From contig NZ_CANLYK010000001.1 in the NCBI RefSeq assembly GCF_947495325.1, forward strand, positions 496,001 to 560,000: 64,000 bases of DNA, read 5' to 3'. A program made the translations under genes and the position numbers. The stretch comes from an uncultured Allomuricauda sp. (GTDB lineage: Bacteria; Bacteroidota; Bacteroidia; Flavobacteriales; Flavobacteriaceae). This document shows, piece by piece, positions 34,660-44,229 of the stretch (position 1 is its first letter; every line of letters starts with the position of its first letter). The notes beneath the pieces were generated by a model, which was not told the DNA's origin, ran no database searches, and saw only the letters and a program-made list of their open reading frames with translations.

Positions 34660-34681
34660 TCCAGCGAAATAATTAAAAAAT

Positions 34682-35554
34682 ATGAGTGTTCTAGTAAATA
34701 AGGATTCAAAAATAATTGTTCAAGGTTTTACAGGGAGTGAAGGAACTTTCCATGCTGGTCAAATGATCGAGTATGGAACCAACGTAGTTGGTGGTGTTAC
34801 ACCTGGAAAAGGAGGTCAGGAACATTTGGGCAAGCCAGTTTTCAATACCGTTGAAGATGCGGTTAAACATGTTGGTGCCGATACGACTATTATTTTTGTA
34901 CCACCAGCATTTGCAGCAGACGCCATCATGGAAGCAGCAAGTGCAGGCATTAAGGTAATTATAACGATTACCGAAGGGATTCCTGTTGCTGATATGGTCA
35001 AGGCAAATGACTACATTAAGAACCTGGACTGTACACTTGTAGGTCCTAACTGCCCGGGCGTTATCACACCTGAAGAGGCAAAAGTAGGAATCATGCCAGG
35101 ATTTGTTTTCAAAAAAGGAAATGTGGGTATTGTTTCAAAATCTGGAACATTGACTTATGAAGCTGCCGATCAGGTAGTGCGCCAAGGATTGGGAATTACT
35201 ACTGCCATTGGAATTGGTGGAGATCCAATTATTGGAACAACTACAAAAGAAGCCGTAGAACTTCTAATTAATGATCCTGAGACTGAATGTGTGGTAATGA
35301 TTGGTGAAATTGGTGGCCAACTGGAGGCTGATGCAGCCAAATGGTATAAAGAAAGTGGAAGCAAAAAGCCCATTGTAGGATTTATAGCTGGTGAAACTGC
35401 TCCCGCTGGGAGAACCATGGGACATGCAGGTGCTATAGTTGGAGGTAGTGATGATACAGCGCAAGCTAAAAAAAGAATCATGAGCGAATGTGGAATCCAC
35501 GTTGTGGATTCTCCAGCAAAAATAGGTGTAAAAGTAAAAGAGGTGATTGGGTAA
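34682..35554 (+). CDS. sucD: Succinyl-CoA ligase, alpha subunit
   Basis: The CoA-binding subunit of succinyl-CoA synthetase (TCA cycle, substrate-level phosphorylation). The 290-residue length is standard. The N-terminal Rossmann CoA site has [13 protein letters not shown]. The catalytic phosphohistidine lies in [13 protein letters not shown] at His248. The beta subunit gene is not in this window, so the two subunits are encoded at separate loci. A strong terminator follows. Confidence 0.96.
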   Translation: MSVLVNKDSKIIVQGFTGSEGTFHAGQMIEYGTNVVGGVTPGKGGQEHLGKPVFNTVEDAVKHVGADTTIIFVPPAFAADAIMEAASAGIKVIITITEGIPVADMVKANDYIKNLDCTLVGPNCPGVITPEEAKVGIMPGFVFKKGNVGIVSKSGTLTYEAADQVVRQGLGITTAIGIGGDPIIGTTTKEAVELLINDPETECVVMIGEIGGQLEADAAKWYKESGSKKPIVGFIAGETAPAGRTMGHAGAIVGGSDDTAQAKKRIMSECGIHVVDSPAKIGVKVKEVIG

Positions 35555-35574
35555 CCAATCGTTAAAACTATTGT

Positions 35575-35602
35575 AAATCCCGTGTAATACGGGATTTTTT
35601 TT
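35575..35602 (+). terminator. Rho-independent terminator after sucD
   Basis: A nine-base-pair stem (AAATCCCGT with ACGGGATTT) closes a GTAAT loop and ends in a T-run. It lies 20 bases past the sucD stop. Confidence 0.92.
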
Positions 35603-35624
35603 CATCAAAAAGTAAAACAAAAAC

Positions 35625-35632
35625 TATATTTG
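35625..35632 (+). promoter_or_regulatory. Probable -7 element for fabG
   Basis: TATATTTG fits TAnnTTTG, 33 bases before fabG and just past the sucD terminator. Confidence 0.45.
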
Positions 35633-35664
35633 GTCAACAACCATTCGAATAAATTTGGAATAGC

Positions 35665-36411
35665 ATGAAACTTTTAGAAGGCAAAAATGTAATTATTACA
35701 GGTGCAAGCAGAGGAATAGGAAGAGGGATAGCACAGGTATTTGGACAACATGGGGCCAATGTGGCTTTCACCTATAGCTCTAGTGAAGCTCCGGCTCTTG
35801 AATTGGAAAAGGAACTTACCAATTTGGGCGTAAAAGCAAAAGCTTATAAAAGTAATGCTGCAAGTTTTTCAGAGTCAGAAGAGTTGGTTGCAAAAGTATT
35901 GGAAGATTTTGATGGTATTGATGTGCTCATCAACAATGCAGGAATTACGAAAGACAATTTGCTGATGCGAATGGGCGAAGAAGATTTTGATAAAGTGATA
36001 GAAATCAATTTAAAATCTGTCTTTAATATGACCAAAGCCGTACAACGTACCTTGTTGAAACAACGCAAAGGATCTATCATAAATATGAGCAGTGTTGTTG
36101 GGGTAAAAGGAAATGCAGGACAGACAAACTATGCAGCTTCCAAAGCGGGAATGATTGGATTTACCAAATCTGTTGCCCTTGAACTTGGCTCTAGAAATAT
36201 TCGTTGCAACGCCATAGCACCTGGTTTTATTGAAACGGAGATGACAGATAAATTGGATGAAAAAACCGTTCAGGGCTGGAGAGATGCCATTCCATTAAAA
36301 AGAGGCGGAAGTCCTGAAGATGTTGCAAACGCATGTTTGTATCTGGCTTCAGATTTATCTTCTTACGTTACAGGACAGGTAATCAACGTTGATGGAGGTA
36401 TGCTAACCTAA
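35665..36411 (+). CDS. fabG: 3-oxoacyl-ACP reductase
   Basis: An NADPH-dependent short-chain dehydrogenase of 248 residues that reduces 3-oxoacyl-ACP in fatty-acid elongation. It has the cofactor motif TGASRGIGRG (12-21), NNAG at 90-93, the catalytic Ser (MSSVVG, residues 141-146), Tyr156 and Lys160 (NYAASK). The C-terminal ASDLSSYVTGQVINVDGGM is the FabG ending. It is the only clear fabG-type gene in the window, although SDR paralogs can have other substrates. Confidence 0.92.
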   Translation: MKLLEGKNVIITGASRGIGRGIAQVFGQHGANVAFTYSSSEAPALELEKELTNLGVKAKAYKSNAASFSESEELVAKVLEDFDGIDVLINNAGITKDNLLMRMGEEDFDKVIEINLKSVFNMTKAVQRTLLKQRKGSIINMSSVVGVKGNAGQTNYAASKAGMIGFTKSVALELGSRNIRCNAIAPGFIETEMTDKLDEKTVQGWRDAIPLKRGGSPEDVANACLYLASDLSSYVTGQVINVDGGMLT

Positions 36412-36416
36412 AATGA

Positions 36417-38450
36417 ATGGAAATACGTACGGTACTCCTTATTATCTTGGCAGCAATTGTTGCCCTTACCATCGTATTTTATCAATACTTTTATAAAAAT
36501 CAACGAAAAGGCACACTCAAAACTTTTTTGGCCGGACTTCGGTTTTTGACACTTTTTTGCACACTTCTCATACTGATAAATCCGAAGTTTACAAAACAAG
36601 AATATTTCATAGAAAAAAGCAATCTCATTGTTTTGGTTGATGATTCTTTCTCTATGCAAGAGTCTTCGGAGAAAGCTGTGGTGACCGGGCAGGTAACGAA
36701 AGTAATTGAAAATAAAGCTCTTAATGAGCGTTTTTCAATGCATCAGTATGCATTTGGTGCTGAAATCGAAGAAACAGACTCGCTCAGTTTTCAGAAAAAG
36801 AATACTGATATTGCCAATGCTCTTTTAAAGACGGATGAAATTTTTTCCGCAAATTCCAACACAGTAGTTCTTTTCACGGATGGCAACCAAACCTTGGGAA
36901 GGGATTACGGTTACCTGGATCTAAGTAAAACATTATCAGTCAACCCAGTTGCTATTGGAGATACTACGGCGTATGAAGATATTTCTATCGGTCTGGTAAA
37001 TACGAACACGTATGCCTTTCTTAAAAATAAGTTTCCGATTGAGGCCACCATTTTATATCAAGGCGTGAGACCTGTCTCAAAAATGGTGAGCATTTCAATG
37101 AATGGAAAATCCATTTATAGGGAAACCATAAGCTTTAGTGCAAATCAGAACAGTAAAACTATCAACGCGCTTTTAGAAACTGAAAGTGTAGGCATAAAAT
37201 CAATAAAAATAGAAGTTCAGGAATTAGCAAACGAGAGAAATAAATTCAATAATAAAAAAGAGACTGCAATTGAGGTTATTGACGAAAAAACCAATATCAC
37301 CATTGTTTCAGATATGCTTCACCCAGATATAGGCGCGTTAAAAAAATCAATTGAGACAAATGAACAGCGCTCCATCAATATTTTAAAGCCAACGGTTTCC
37401 GTTGATAGATTTGAGGATACCGATGTCTTCATTCTTTATCAGCCAAATCGTACGTTCAGAAACATTTACAACCATCTTTCCAAGACAAAACCGAGTATTT
37501 TTACCATTACCGGCACAAAAACAGATTGGAGCTTCCTCAACAATGCCCAACAAAGTTTTTCAAAAGAAAACTTTAACCAGAGTGAGGAAATACTACCCAT
37601 TCTCAACAATGCCTTTGATATTTTTGGACTTTCTGACTTCAACGTCACGGATTTTCCTCCCTTGCAAAATAATTTAGGAGATATCACGCTCAAGAAAAAT
37701 GCGGAGGCCATACTTTTCCAGAGCATTAGAGGGATTACTTTAGATAAACCACTTTTTACAATTATTGCCGAAAACAAACAAAAGGAGGCTATCCTATTTG
37801 GAGAAAATTTATGGAAATGGAGAGCACAGGTATATCGCAATAATAAAAGCTTCAAAAGCTTTGATGACTTTATTGGTAGGTTGATGATTTATTTAACCAG
37901 CAACAACCAAAGGAGTAGATTGGAACTGGATTTTGATTTTGTCTTTGAGGATTCAAGCGTTGCAAAAGTTAGGGCATCATATTTTGATGAGAGCTATGCT
38001 TTTGACCCAAATTCAAATATTAAAATTGAAGTAAAGGGGCAAGGGAACAATTTTTCCAGAGAATCACCAATGCTATTGAAAGGTTCTTTTTTTGAAGCCG
38101 ATTTAAGTGATTTGGAAGCAGGAGAATATACTTTTACGGTAACTGTGCAAAAGGAAAACCTAAAGCGATCAGGGTCATTTAAAATATTGGATTTCAATCC
38201 TGAAAAACAATTGATTTCAGCCAATCATAAAAAACTAAAACGCCTTGCAGAAAGTACAAATGGAAAAGTTTACTTTCCTAATACGTTGGATTCGCTCATA
38301 GAGGATTTATCAACTTCCAATCAGTATATCCCTATTCAAAAGAGCAAGCAAAATGTCGTATCTTTAATCGATTTTAGGGTCTTGTTAGGTTTTATTTCAT
38401 TGACCCTTGCATTGGAATGGATTATCAGAAAATTTAACGGACTAATATAA
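36417..38450 (+). CDS. Membrane-anchored VWA-like protein (677 aa)
   Basis: A large membrane protein of unknown function. Two N-terminal spans (about residues 4-22 and 38-57) precede a von Willebrand A-like domain with the MIDAS motif LVDDSFSMQESS near residue 77 and a later VLFTDGNQTLG near 150. A long beta-rich extracytoplasmic region follows, and one C-terminal span (about 652-670). The layout resembles BatA/BatB-type aerotolerance proteins and glutamine-amidotransferase-like membrane proteins. It starts five bases after fabG, suggesting co-transcription. Confidence 0.8.
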   Translation: MEIRTVLLIILAAIVALTIVFYQYFYKNQRKGTLKTFLAGLRFLTLFCTLLILINPKFTKQEYFIEKSNLIVLVDDSFSMQESSEKAVVTGQVTKVIENKALNERFSMHQYAFGAEIEETDSLSFQKKNTDIANALLKTDEIFSANSNTVVLFTDGNQTLGRDYGYLDLSKTLSVNPVAIGDTTAYEDISIGLVNTNTYAFLKNKFPIEATILYQGVRPVSKMVSISMNGKSIYRETISFSANQNSKTINALLETESVGIKSIKIEVQELANERNKFNNKKETAIEVIDEKTNITIVSDMLHPDIGALKKSIETNEQRSINILKPTVSVDRFEDTDVFILYQPNRTFRNIYNHLSKTKPSIFTITGTKTDWSFLNNAQQSFSKENFNQSEEILPILNNAFDIFGLSDFNVTDFPPLQNNLGDITLKKNAEAILFQSIRGITLDKPLFTIIAENKQKEAILFGENLWKWRAQVYRNNKSFKSFDDFIGRLMIYLTSNNQRSRLELDFDFVFEDSSVAKVRASYFDESYAFDPNSNIKIEVKGQGNNFSRESPMLLKGSFFEADLSDLEAGEYTFTVTVQKENLKRSGSFKILDFNPEKQLISANHKKLKRLAESTNGKVYFPNTLDSLIEDLSTSNQYIPIQKSKQNVVSLIDFRVLLGFISLTLALEWIIRKFNGLI

Positions 38451-38460
38451 AACAGATAAA

Positions 38461-39276
38461 ATGGATAAATTACCAAAAATTGCATTGCCAGTTGTGGCTG
38501 TAATTATTTTAGCAATAATATTAATTTCAAAATCCGCGGTCACAATTGGATCAGGTGAAGCAGGAGTTTTATACAAAACCTTTGGAGGTGGTGTTGTTAC
38601 AGATAAGCCGGCTCTAGGAGAAGGTTTTCATATAGTAGCTCCTTGGAACAAGGTATACGTTTATGAAGTTAGACAACAAGAAGTATTTGAAAAAATGCAA
38701 GTGCTTTCTTCTAATGGATTGGAAATAAAGCTTGATGCCTCTGCATGGTTTCAACCAAAATTTGAGGATTTAGGAAGATTACACCAAGAAAAAGGAGAAT
38801 CTTATGTAGAGCGTATATTGTTACCAACAATCCGATCCGCTGCCAGAAGTGTAGTTGGGAGATATACTCCAGAGCAATTATATTCAAGCAAAAGGGATGC
38901 TATTCAACAAGAAATTTTTGAAGAGACCAAGAAAATTGTAGACGGCCAGTACATTCAATTGAACGAGGTGCTTGTAAGGGATGTTACTCTTCCGCCAACT
39001 ATTAAAGAAGCGATTGAGCGTAAATTAAAGCAGGAGCAGGAATCTTTGGAATATGAATTCCGATTGGTTACCGCCAAGAAAGAAGCGGAAAAAGTAACTA
39101 TTGAAGCACAGGGTAAGGCTGATGCCAACCGTATCTTAAGTGCTTCCTTAACAGATAAAATACTTCAAGACAAAGGAATAGATGCTACGCTAGAACTTTC
39201 AAAATCCCCAAACTCTAAAGTTGTCATTGTTGGTTCAGGAGATTCAGGTTTACCATTAATTTTGGGAAATAACTAA
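38461..39276 (+). CDS. Prohibitin-like SPFH/band 7 protein
   Basis: A 271-residue membrane-associated scaffold. An N-terminal anchor (residues 7-24, ALPVVAVIILAIILISKSAV) is followed by an SPFH domain (about 28-215), with GEAGVLYKTFGGGV and RSAARSVVGRYTPEQLYSSKRD, and a coiled coil rich in Glu/Lys (KQEQESLEYEF). Prohibitin-type proteins form ring assemblies that can regulate membrane proteases; no FtsH/HflKC partner is adjacent here. It ends 46 bases before the his leader region. Confidence 0.88.
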   Translation: MDKLPKIALPVVAVIILAIILISKSAVTIGSGEAGVLYKTFGGGVVTDKPALGEGFHIVAPWNKVYVYEVRQQEVFEKMQVLSSNGLEIKLDASAWFQPKFEDLGRLHQEKGESYVERILLPTIRSAARSVVGRYTPEQLYSSKRDAIQQEIFEETKKIVDGQYIQLNEVLVRDVTLPPTIKEAIERKLKQEQESLEYEFRLVTAKKEAEKVTIEAQGKADANRILSASLTDKILQDKGIDATLELSKSPNSKVVIVGSGDSGLPLILGNN

Positions 39277-39306
39277 ATAAATCTTTTTTGATATAAAAAT
39301 ATATTC

Positions 39307-39314
39307 TACTTTTG
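39307..39314 (+). promoter_or_regulatory. Probable his operon promoter (-7 element)
   Basis: TACTTTTG fits TAnnTTTG, with TTTG at 39287-39290 (16 bases upstream) as the -33 candidate. The transcript would start within a few bases of the leader-peptide ATG at 39323. The promoter overlaps the first copy of a 13-base direct repeat AAAATATATTCTA, whose second copy (39398-39410) runs into the attenuator terminator. Confidence 0.55.
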
Positions 39315-39322
39315 AAATCGAA

Positions 39323-39379
39323 ATGAGAAATAAAAACACACATCATCACCATTTTTATACTTGCACTCAGGCGAGATAG
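39323..39379 (+). CDS. hisL: his operon leader peptide (18 aa, four consecutive His codons)
   Basis: MRNKNTHHHHFYTCTQAR is encoded between the promoter candidate and the terminator ahead of hisG. The four His codons (CAT CAT CAC CAT, 39341-39352) mark it as a ribosome-stalling sensor of charged tRNA-His. Its last codons and stop (39366-39379) overlap the antiterminator strand, as expected for attenuation. The name hisL is given by function and position. Confidence 0.9.
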   Translation: MRNKNTHHHHFYTCTQAR

Positions 39380-39443
39380 AAATGTATTGTTGTTTTTAAA
39401 ATATATTCTAAACCCGTTTGAGAAATCAAACGGGTTTTGTTTT
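39366..39443 (+). promoter_or_regulatory. his attenuator: antiterminator and terminator
   Basis: The terminator is a perfect 12-bp stem (AAACCCGTTTGA 39410-39421 with TCAAACGGGTTT 39426-39437) closed by a GAAA loop and followed by TTTTGTTTTT-type sequence. CTCAGGCG at 39366-39373 can instead pair with CGTTTGAG at 39415-39422 (eight pairs, two of them G-U), which destroys the terminator stem. A ribosome stalled on the His codons leaves 39366 onward free. One that reaches the stop codon covers it, letting the terminator form. Confidence 0.85.
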
Positions 39444-39479
39444 TGAAACCTATTTGGTTTCCGAACAAAATTTAAAGGA

Positions 39480-40337
39480 ATGACTAAAATTAGAATTGCT
39501 GTTCAAAAGAGTGGACGCTTAAACCAAGACTCGTTAACGATTTTAAAAGATTGTGGAATTTCCATAGATAATGGAAAAGACCAGCTAAAAGCTACTGCCC
39601 GTAATTTCCCTTTAGAGGTATTATATCTTAGAAATGGTGATATCCCGCAGTATATAAGAGATGGAGTAGTGGATATTGCTATCCTTGGGGAAAATGTTTT
39701 GGTAGAAAAAGGGGCCGATATTACCATAGCTGAAAAGTTGAATTTTTCAAAATGTAGAGTTTGCTTGGCCGTACCCAAAGGAATTACGTATAACTCGGTT
39801 AAGGATTTTGAAGGAAAACGTATTGCAACTTCCTACCCAAACACTGTAAATGATTATCTAAAATCAAAAGGGGTAACCGCAGACTTACATATTATCAACG
39901 GTTCTGTAGAAATAGCTCCCAATATTGGACTTGCTGACGGTATTTGTGATATTGTTTCAAGTGGAAGTACACTCTTTAAAAACAATTTAAAAGAGGTTGA
40001 AGTGATTTTGGAAAGTGAAGCGGTATTGGCCGTATCTCCAAAAATTTCCCAAGAACGAAAGGAAATATTGGAAAAACTTCAATTTAGAATAAAATCAGTT
40101 TTACAGGCAAGACAAAATAAGTATGTATTGCTGAATGCGCCTAATGATAAATTAGAGAAGATTATTGCTCTATTGCCTGGAATGCGAAGCCCAACGGTTT
40201 TGCCATTGGCTGAAGAAGGTTGGAGTTCAGTACATACAGTCATCAAAAAGAATACTTTCTGGGAGGTCATTGACGAGTTAAAATTGGCAGGAGCTGAGGG
40301 AATTTTGGTATGTCCTATTGAAAAAATGGTAGTGTAA
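39480..40337 (+). CDS. hisG: ATP phosphoribosyltransferase (long form)
   Basis: The first histidine biosynthesis enzyme, joining ATP and PRPP, and the usual target of histidine feedback inhibition. At 285 residues it is the long form with its own C-terminal ACT-like regulatory domain (about 210-285), so no hisZ is needed. Catalytic-domain signatures are IRIAVQKSGRLNQDS, GENVLVEKGADI and GLADGICDIVSSGSTL. It is the first structural gene after the attenuator. Confidence 0.97.
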   Translation: MTKIRIAVQKSGRLNQDSLTILKDCGISIDNGKDQLKATARNFPLEVLYLRNGDIPQYIRDGVVDIAILGENVLVEKGADITIAEKLNFSKCRVCLAVPKGITYNSVKDFEGKRIATSYPNTVNDYLKSKGVTADLHIINGSVEIAPNIGLADGICDIVSSGSTLFKNNLKEVEVILESEAVLAVSPKISQERKEILEKLQFRIKSVLQARQNKYVLLNAPNDKLEKIIALLPGMRSPTVLPLAEEGWSSVHTVIKKNTFWEVIDELKLAGAEGILVCPIEKMVV

Positions 40338-40338
40338 C

Positions 40339-40758
40339 ATGTATCAGATAAAATTCATAGAGGAGCAAAACCGAAGTGAGATTGTTCCGTTCCTAAAAAA
40401 ACTAGATGCTTCTATTCCTGCTGAAGTCTTGAAGGAACGTTTACAGAGCATGTTTCAGAATGCGTATAAATGTATAGGTGTTTATCATGGTCCCAAACTT
40501 ATAGGTATATCAGGTTTGTGGGTATTGACCAAATACTATATCGGAAAGCATATCGAACCAGATAACGTATATATTATAAGTGAATATCAAGGCAAGGGAA
40601 TAGGAAAACAGTTAATGGAGTGGATTTTCGATTACGGCAAATCAATAGGTTGTAACGGCTCTGAACTCAATTGTTATGTGAAGAATGAATCTGGGCAAAG
40701 ATTCTGGGAAAATCAAGGGTATGTAATGGTAGGATATCACTACCAAAAAAGATTCTGA
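40339..40758 (+). CDS. GNAT family acetyltransferase (within his operon)
   Basis: A 139-residue acetyl-CoA-dependent N-acetyltransferase-like protein. The acetyl-CoA loop is in ISEYQGKGIGKQLMEWIFD near residues 78-97 (Q-x-x-G-x-G/A form), and the C-terminal CNGSELNCYVKNESGQRFWE and QGYVMVGYHYQKRF are typical GNAT motifs C-terminal to it. It starts one base after hisG and ends five bases before hisD, so it is certainly co-expressed. No histidine step needs it; substrate unknown. Confidence 0.85.
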   Translation: MYQIKFIEEQNRSEIVPFLKKLDASIPAEVLKERLQSMFQNAYKCIGVYHGPKLIGISGLWVLTKYYIGKHIEPDNVYIISEYQGKGIGKQLMEWIFDYGKSIGCNGSELNCYVKNESGQRFWENQGYVMVGYHYQKRF

Positions 40759-40763
40759 AAGCT

Positions 40764-42047
40764 ATGCAGAAAATTAAATATCCAAATAAAGAAAATTGGG
40801 AGTTGTTATTAAGACGACCCACCCAAACCGTTTCTGATATTGAAGAAACGGTTACTCAGATTTTTGAGGAAATAAAAACTCTAGGGGATTCTGCGGTTAG
40901 GGAATACACGGAAAGGTTTGATAAAGTTAGCTTGGATTCTTTTTTAGTCACCAAAGAAGAAATTGAAAAAGCTTCCAATCAAGTTCCAGAAGAATTGAAG
41001 CAAGCTATTGCTTTAGCGAAGAAAAATATTGAAAAATTTCACGCTGCGCAAAAAACGGACAGGGTTAACTTGGAAACCATGCCAGGAGTTTCCTGTTGGC
41101 AAGAGAAAAGACCTATTCAAAAAGTTGGATTATACATTCCAGGAGGTACTGCCCCTTTATTCTCAACAATTTTAATGTTGGCCGTTCCAGCGAGGATTGC
41201 AGGTTGTAAAGAAATCGTGCTTTGTACACCTCCAGATGAGTTTGGAAAAATCAATCCAGCAATTTTATACACTGCCAATCTTTGCGGTGTGACCCAAATA
41301 TTTAAAGTTGGGGGCATTCAGGCGATAGCGGGAATGACTTTTGGTACAAAGACCATCCCTAAAGTTTATAAGATTTTTGGACCGGGAAATCAGTATGTAA
41401 CAGTTGCAAAACAATTGGCTACAAAATATGGTGTTGCCATCGATATGCCTGCTGGACCTAGCGAATTGTTGGTAGTTGCCGATGATTCAGCTGTGCCATC
41501 GTTTGTAGCTTCAGATTTATTGAGCCAGGCAGAACACGGAACGGACAGTCAAGTTATATTGGTTTCTACTTCAGAAAAACTATTGGATAGTGTGGCCTTA
41601 GAAGTTGAAAATCAAATAAAAGTACTTCCACGAAGAGCCATTGCTGAAAAAGCAATTGAAAATAGCAAACTCATTTTGGTGAAATCCGACCAAGAAGCAG
41701 TTGACTTGATTAATGAATATGGTCCAGAACACTATATTGTATGTGTTGAAAATGAAGACTTTTATATTGAAAATATAGTTAATGCAGGTTCGGTTTTTAT
41801 TGGAAACTATACTCCAGAAAGTGCTGGGGACTATGCTTCGGGAACTAACCATACATTACCGACAAATGGCTATGCAAAGCAATATAGCGGTGTGAATCTT
41901 GATAGTTTTATGAAGAGTATGACTTTTCAAAAAATAAACCAGGAAGGAATATTGGGCATTGGTAATGCTATTGAGCTAATGGCAGAAGCAGAAGGTTTGC
42001 AAGCGCATAAAAATGCTGTAACCCTAAGATTAAAAAGCTTGGAATAA
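40764..42047 (+). CDS. hisD: Histidinol dehydrogenase
   Basis: Catalyses the last two oxidations (histidinol to histidinal to histidine) with NAD and zinc. The 427-residue length is normal. Signatures are VGLYIPGGTAPLFSTILMLA near residue 118, KIFGPGNQYVTVAKQL near residue 205, IDMPAGPSELLVVAD, and SQAEHGTDSQVIL, which carries a zinc His and catalytic residues. It is followed by hisC two bases later. Confidence 0.97.
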   Translation: MQKIKYPNKENWELLLRRPTQTVSDIEETVTQIFEEIKTLGDSAVREYTERFDKVSLDSFLVTKEEIEKASNQVPEELKQAIALAKKNIEKFHAAQKTDRVNLETMPGVSCWQEKRPIQKVGLYIPGGTAPLFSTILMLAVPARIAGCKEIVLCTPPDEFGKINPAILYTANLCGVTQIFKVGGIQAIAGMTFGTKTIPKVYKIFGPGNQYVTVAKQLATKYGVAIDMPAGPSELLVVADDSAVPSFVASDLLSQAEHGTDSQVILVSTSEKLLDSVALEVENQIKVLPRRAIAEKAIENSKLILVKSDQEAVDLINEYGPEHYIVCVENEDFYIENIVNAGSVFIGNYTPESAGDYASGTNHTLPTNGYAKQYSGVNLDSFMKSMTFQKINQEGILGIGNAIELMAEAEGLQAHKNAVTLRLKSLE

Positions 42048-42049
42048 CG

Positions 42050-43093
42050 ATGGTTTTCAATATAGATAAGTTAGTACGCGAGACAGTTAGAGGGTTAAAG
42101 CCTTATTCATCAGCAAGAGATGAGTATGTTTCTGATGGCTCTAAAATGATTTTTTTAGATGCTAATGAGAACCCTTTTGAAAATGGTCTAAATCGCTATC
42201 CCGATCCACAACAGCGAAGTCTAAAAACACTTTTGGCAGAACAGAAACAGGTTCTTGAAGCGAATATTCTCCTAGGAAATGGTAGTGATGAAGTTTTAGA
42301 TTTGATATTTAGGGCATTCTGCGAGCCTAACAGAGATAATGTTATCACTTTGCCTCCAACGTATGGCATGTACAAAGTCTTATCAGGAATTAACGCTATT
42401 GAGAATAGGGAGGTGCTATTGACTTCTGATTTTGAACCAGATGTAGCTCAAATTCAGGAAAGAGTTGATGAAAACTCTAAGATTATTTTCATTTGCTCAC
42501 CCAACAATCCTACAGGCAATGCCTTTCAAAAGAAAAGTATAGAACAATTATTAGAGAATTTCAATGGTCTGGTTGTCATAGACGAAGCCTATGTTGATTT
42601 CTCAGAAAACGAGAGTTGGTTATCTGTTTTGGTTAACTATCCAAACCTGATTGTTACCCAGACATTATCCAAAGCGTATGGAATGGCAGGTATTCGCTTG
42701 GGAATATGCTATGCATCCGCAGAAATTATTGCTATCCTTAACAAAATAAAACCGCCATACAACATAAATCAGCTTACCCAGTATCAAGCGCTTAAAAGAG
42801 TACTGGATGATACAATGGTTCAAGAGGAAGTTGAGCAGATTTTAAAAGAACGCAAAACTTTAGTTCAAGCATTGAATGAATTGGATTTTGTGAATAAGAC
42901 CTACCCATCAGATTCAAATTTTGTGTTGGTGAAAGTTGATGATGCGGACAAAAGATATCAAGAACTCTTGGAGGCACAAGTTGTGGTGCGTAACAGAAGT
43001 AATCAGCCTTTGTGTGAAAATACTTTACGATTTACAGTGGGCACACCGGATGAGAACAAAAAACTGATTGCTATTTTAAAAGAACTAAAGTAA
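42050..43093 (+). CDS. hisC: Histidinol-phosphate aminotransferase
   Basis: A PLP-dependent class I/II aminotransferase (347 residues) converting imidazole acetol-phosphate to histidinol-phosphate. It has [18 protein letters not shown] near residues 37-53, [11 protein letters not shown] near 149, [12 protein letters not shown] near 175, and the PLP lysine Lys208 in [16 protein letters not shown]. It overlaps hisB by one base. Confidence 0.96.
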   Translation: MVFNIDKLVRETVRGLKPYSSARDEYVSDGSKMIFLDANENPFENGLNRYPDPQQRSLKTLLAEQKQVLEANILLGNGSDEVLDLIFRAFCEPNRDNVITLPPTYGMYKVLSGINAIENREVLLTSDFEPDVAQIQERVDENSKIIFICSPNNPTGNAFQKKSIEQLLENFNGLVVIDEAYVDFSENESWLSVLVNYPNLIVTQTLSKAYGMAGIRLGICYASAEIIAILNKIKPPYNINQLTQYQALKRVLDDTMVQEEVEQILKERKTLVQALNELDFVNKTYPSDSNFVLVKVDDADKRYQELLEAQVVVRNRSNQPLCENTLRFTVGTPDENKKLIAILKELK

Positions 43094-44229
43094 TGGCTAA
43101 AAAAGTACTTTTTATAGATAGAGATGGTACCATCATAAAAGAAACTGTTGATGAACAGATAGATGCATTTGAAAAAATGATTTTCTATCCCAAAGCATTT
43201 ACATTCTTAGGTAAAATTGCAAAAGAGTTGGATTATGAATTGGTCATGATAACCAATCAAGATGGTCTAGGTACTGATATCTTTCCAGAGGAGACCTTCT
43301 GGCCTGTCCATAATTTCATTTTGAAATCCTTTGAAAATGAAGGAGTCGTTTTTGATAAGGTATTTATTGACAGGACATTCCCCAAAGAGAATACCGATAC
43401 AAGAAAACCTGGAACGGGTTTGCTAACTGAATACTTTACGGAAGAATATGATCTAGAAAATTCATTTGTGCTCGGCGATCGGTTAACGGATATGGAACTG
43501 GCGAAAAACTTAGGTGCAAAAGGAATTTTCATTAATGATGAGACCAATTTGGGAACTGGGGAGATTACGGTAAAGCGAGAAGAACTTGACGGTCATATCG
43601 TTTTAGAGAGCAATGATTGGGAAAAGATCTATGAATTTTTAAAGTTGGAAAATCGGGTTTCAGAGATTTCAAGAAAGACCAATGAAACGGATATTCAAAT
43701 TAAACTAAATCTAGATGGGACTGGAAAAAGCAATATCAATACAGGACTGGCATTTTTTGATCATATGTTGGACCAACTTGCCAGGCATGGACAAATGGAT
43801 TTGGAAATAAAAGTGGACGGTGATTTAGAAGTAGATGAGCACCATACCATTGAGGATACGGCCATTGCCTTGGGAGAGTTATTTTCCACAGTTTTGGGAA
43901 ATAAATTAGGAATAGAACGCTACGGTTTCTGTTTACCCATGGATGATTGCTTGGCACAAGTTGCCATCGATTTTGGTGGCCGTAATTGGTTGGTCTGGGA
44001 TGCAGATTTTAAACGTGAAAAAGTTGGGGACATGCCCACTGAAATGTTTATGCACTTTTTCAAATCGTTTACAGATGGTGCCAAGGCCAATCTCAATATA
44101 AAAGCAGAGGGGACAAACGAACATCATAAAATTGAAGCGATTTTCAAGGCATTTGCAAAGTCAATTAAAATGGCAGTAAAACGAGATGTTGAAAAGATGG
44201 TTTTACCATCTACAAAGGGGATTTTATAG
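43093..44229 (+). CDS. hisB: Bifunctional histidinol-phosphatase / imidazoleglycerol-phosphate dehydratase
   Basis: A two-domain enzyme (378 residues) of the E. coli type. Residues 1-165 are the HAD phosphatase (FIDRDGTII with the nucleophile Asp, [24 protein letters not shown]). Residues from about 185 are the dehydratase with manganese-binding [13 protein letters not shown] and [16 protein letters not shown]. Its start codon overlaps the hisC stop, and hisH begins on the next base after its stop. Confidence 0.96.
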   Translation: MAKKVLFIDRDGTIIKETVDEQIDAFEKMIFYPKAFTFLGKIAKELDYELVMITNQDGLGTDIFPEETFWPVHNFILKSFENEGVVFDKVFIDRTFPKENTDTRKPGTGLLTEYFTEEYDLENSFVLGDRLTDMELAKNLGAKGIFINDETNLGTGEITVKREELDGHIVLESNDWEKIYEFLKLENRVSEISRKTNETDIQIKLNLDGTGKSNINTGLAFFDHMLDQLARHGQMDLEIKVDGDLEVDEHHTIEDTAIALGELFSTVLGNKLGIERYGFCLPMDDCLAQVAIDFGGRNWLVWDADFKREKVGDMPTEMFMHFFKSFTDGAKANLNIKAEGTNEHHKIEAIFKAFAKSIKMAVKRDVEKMVLPSTKGIL

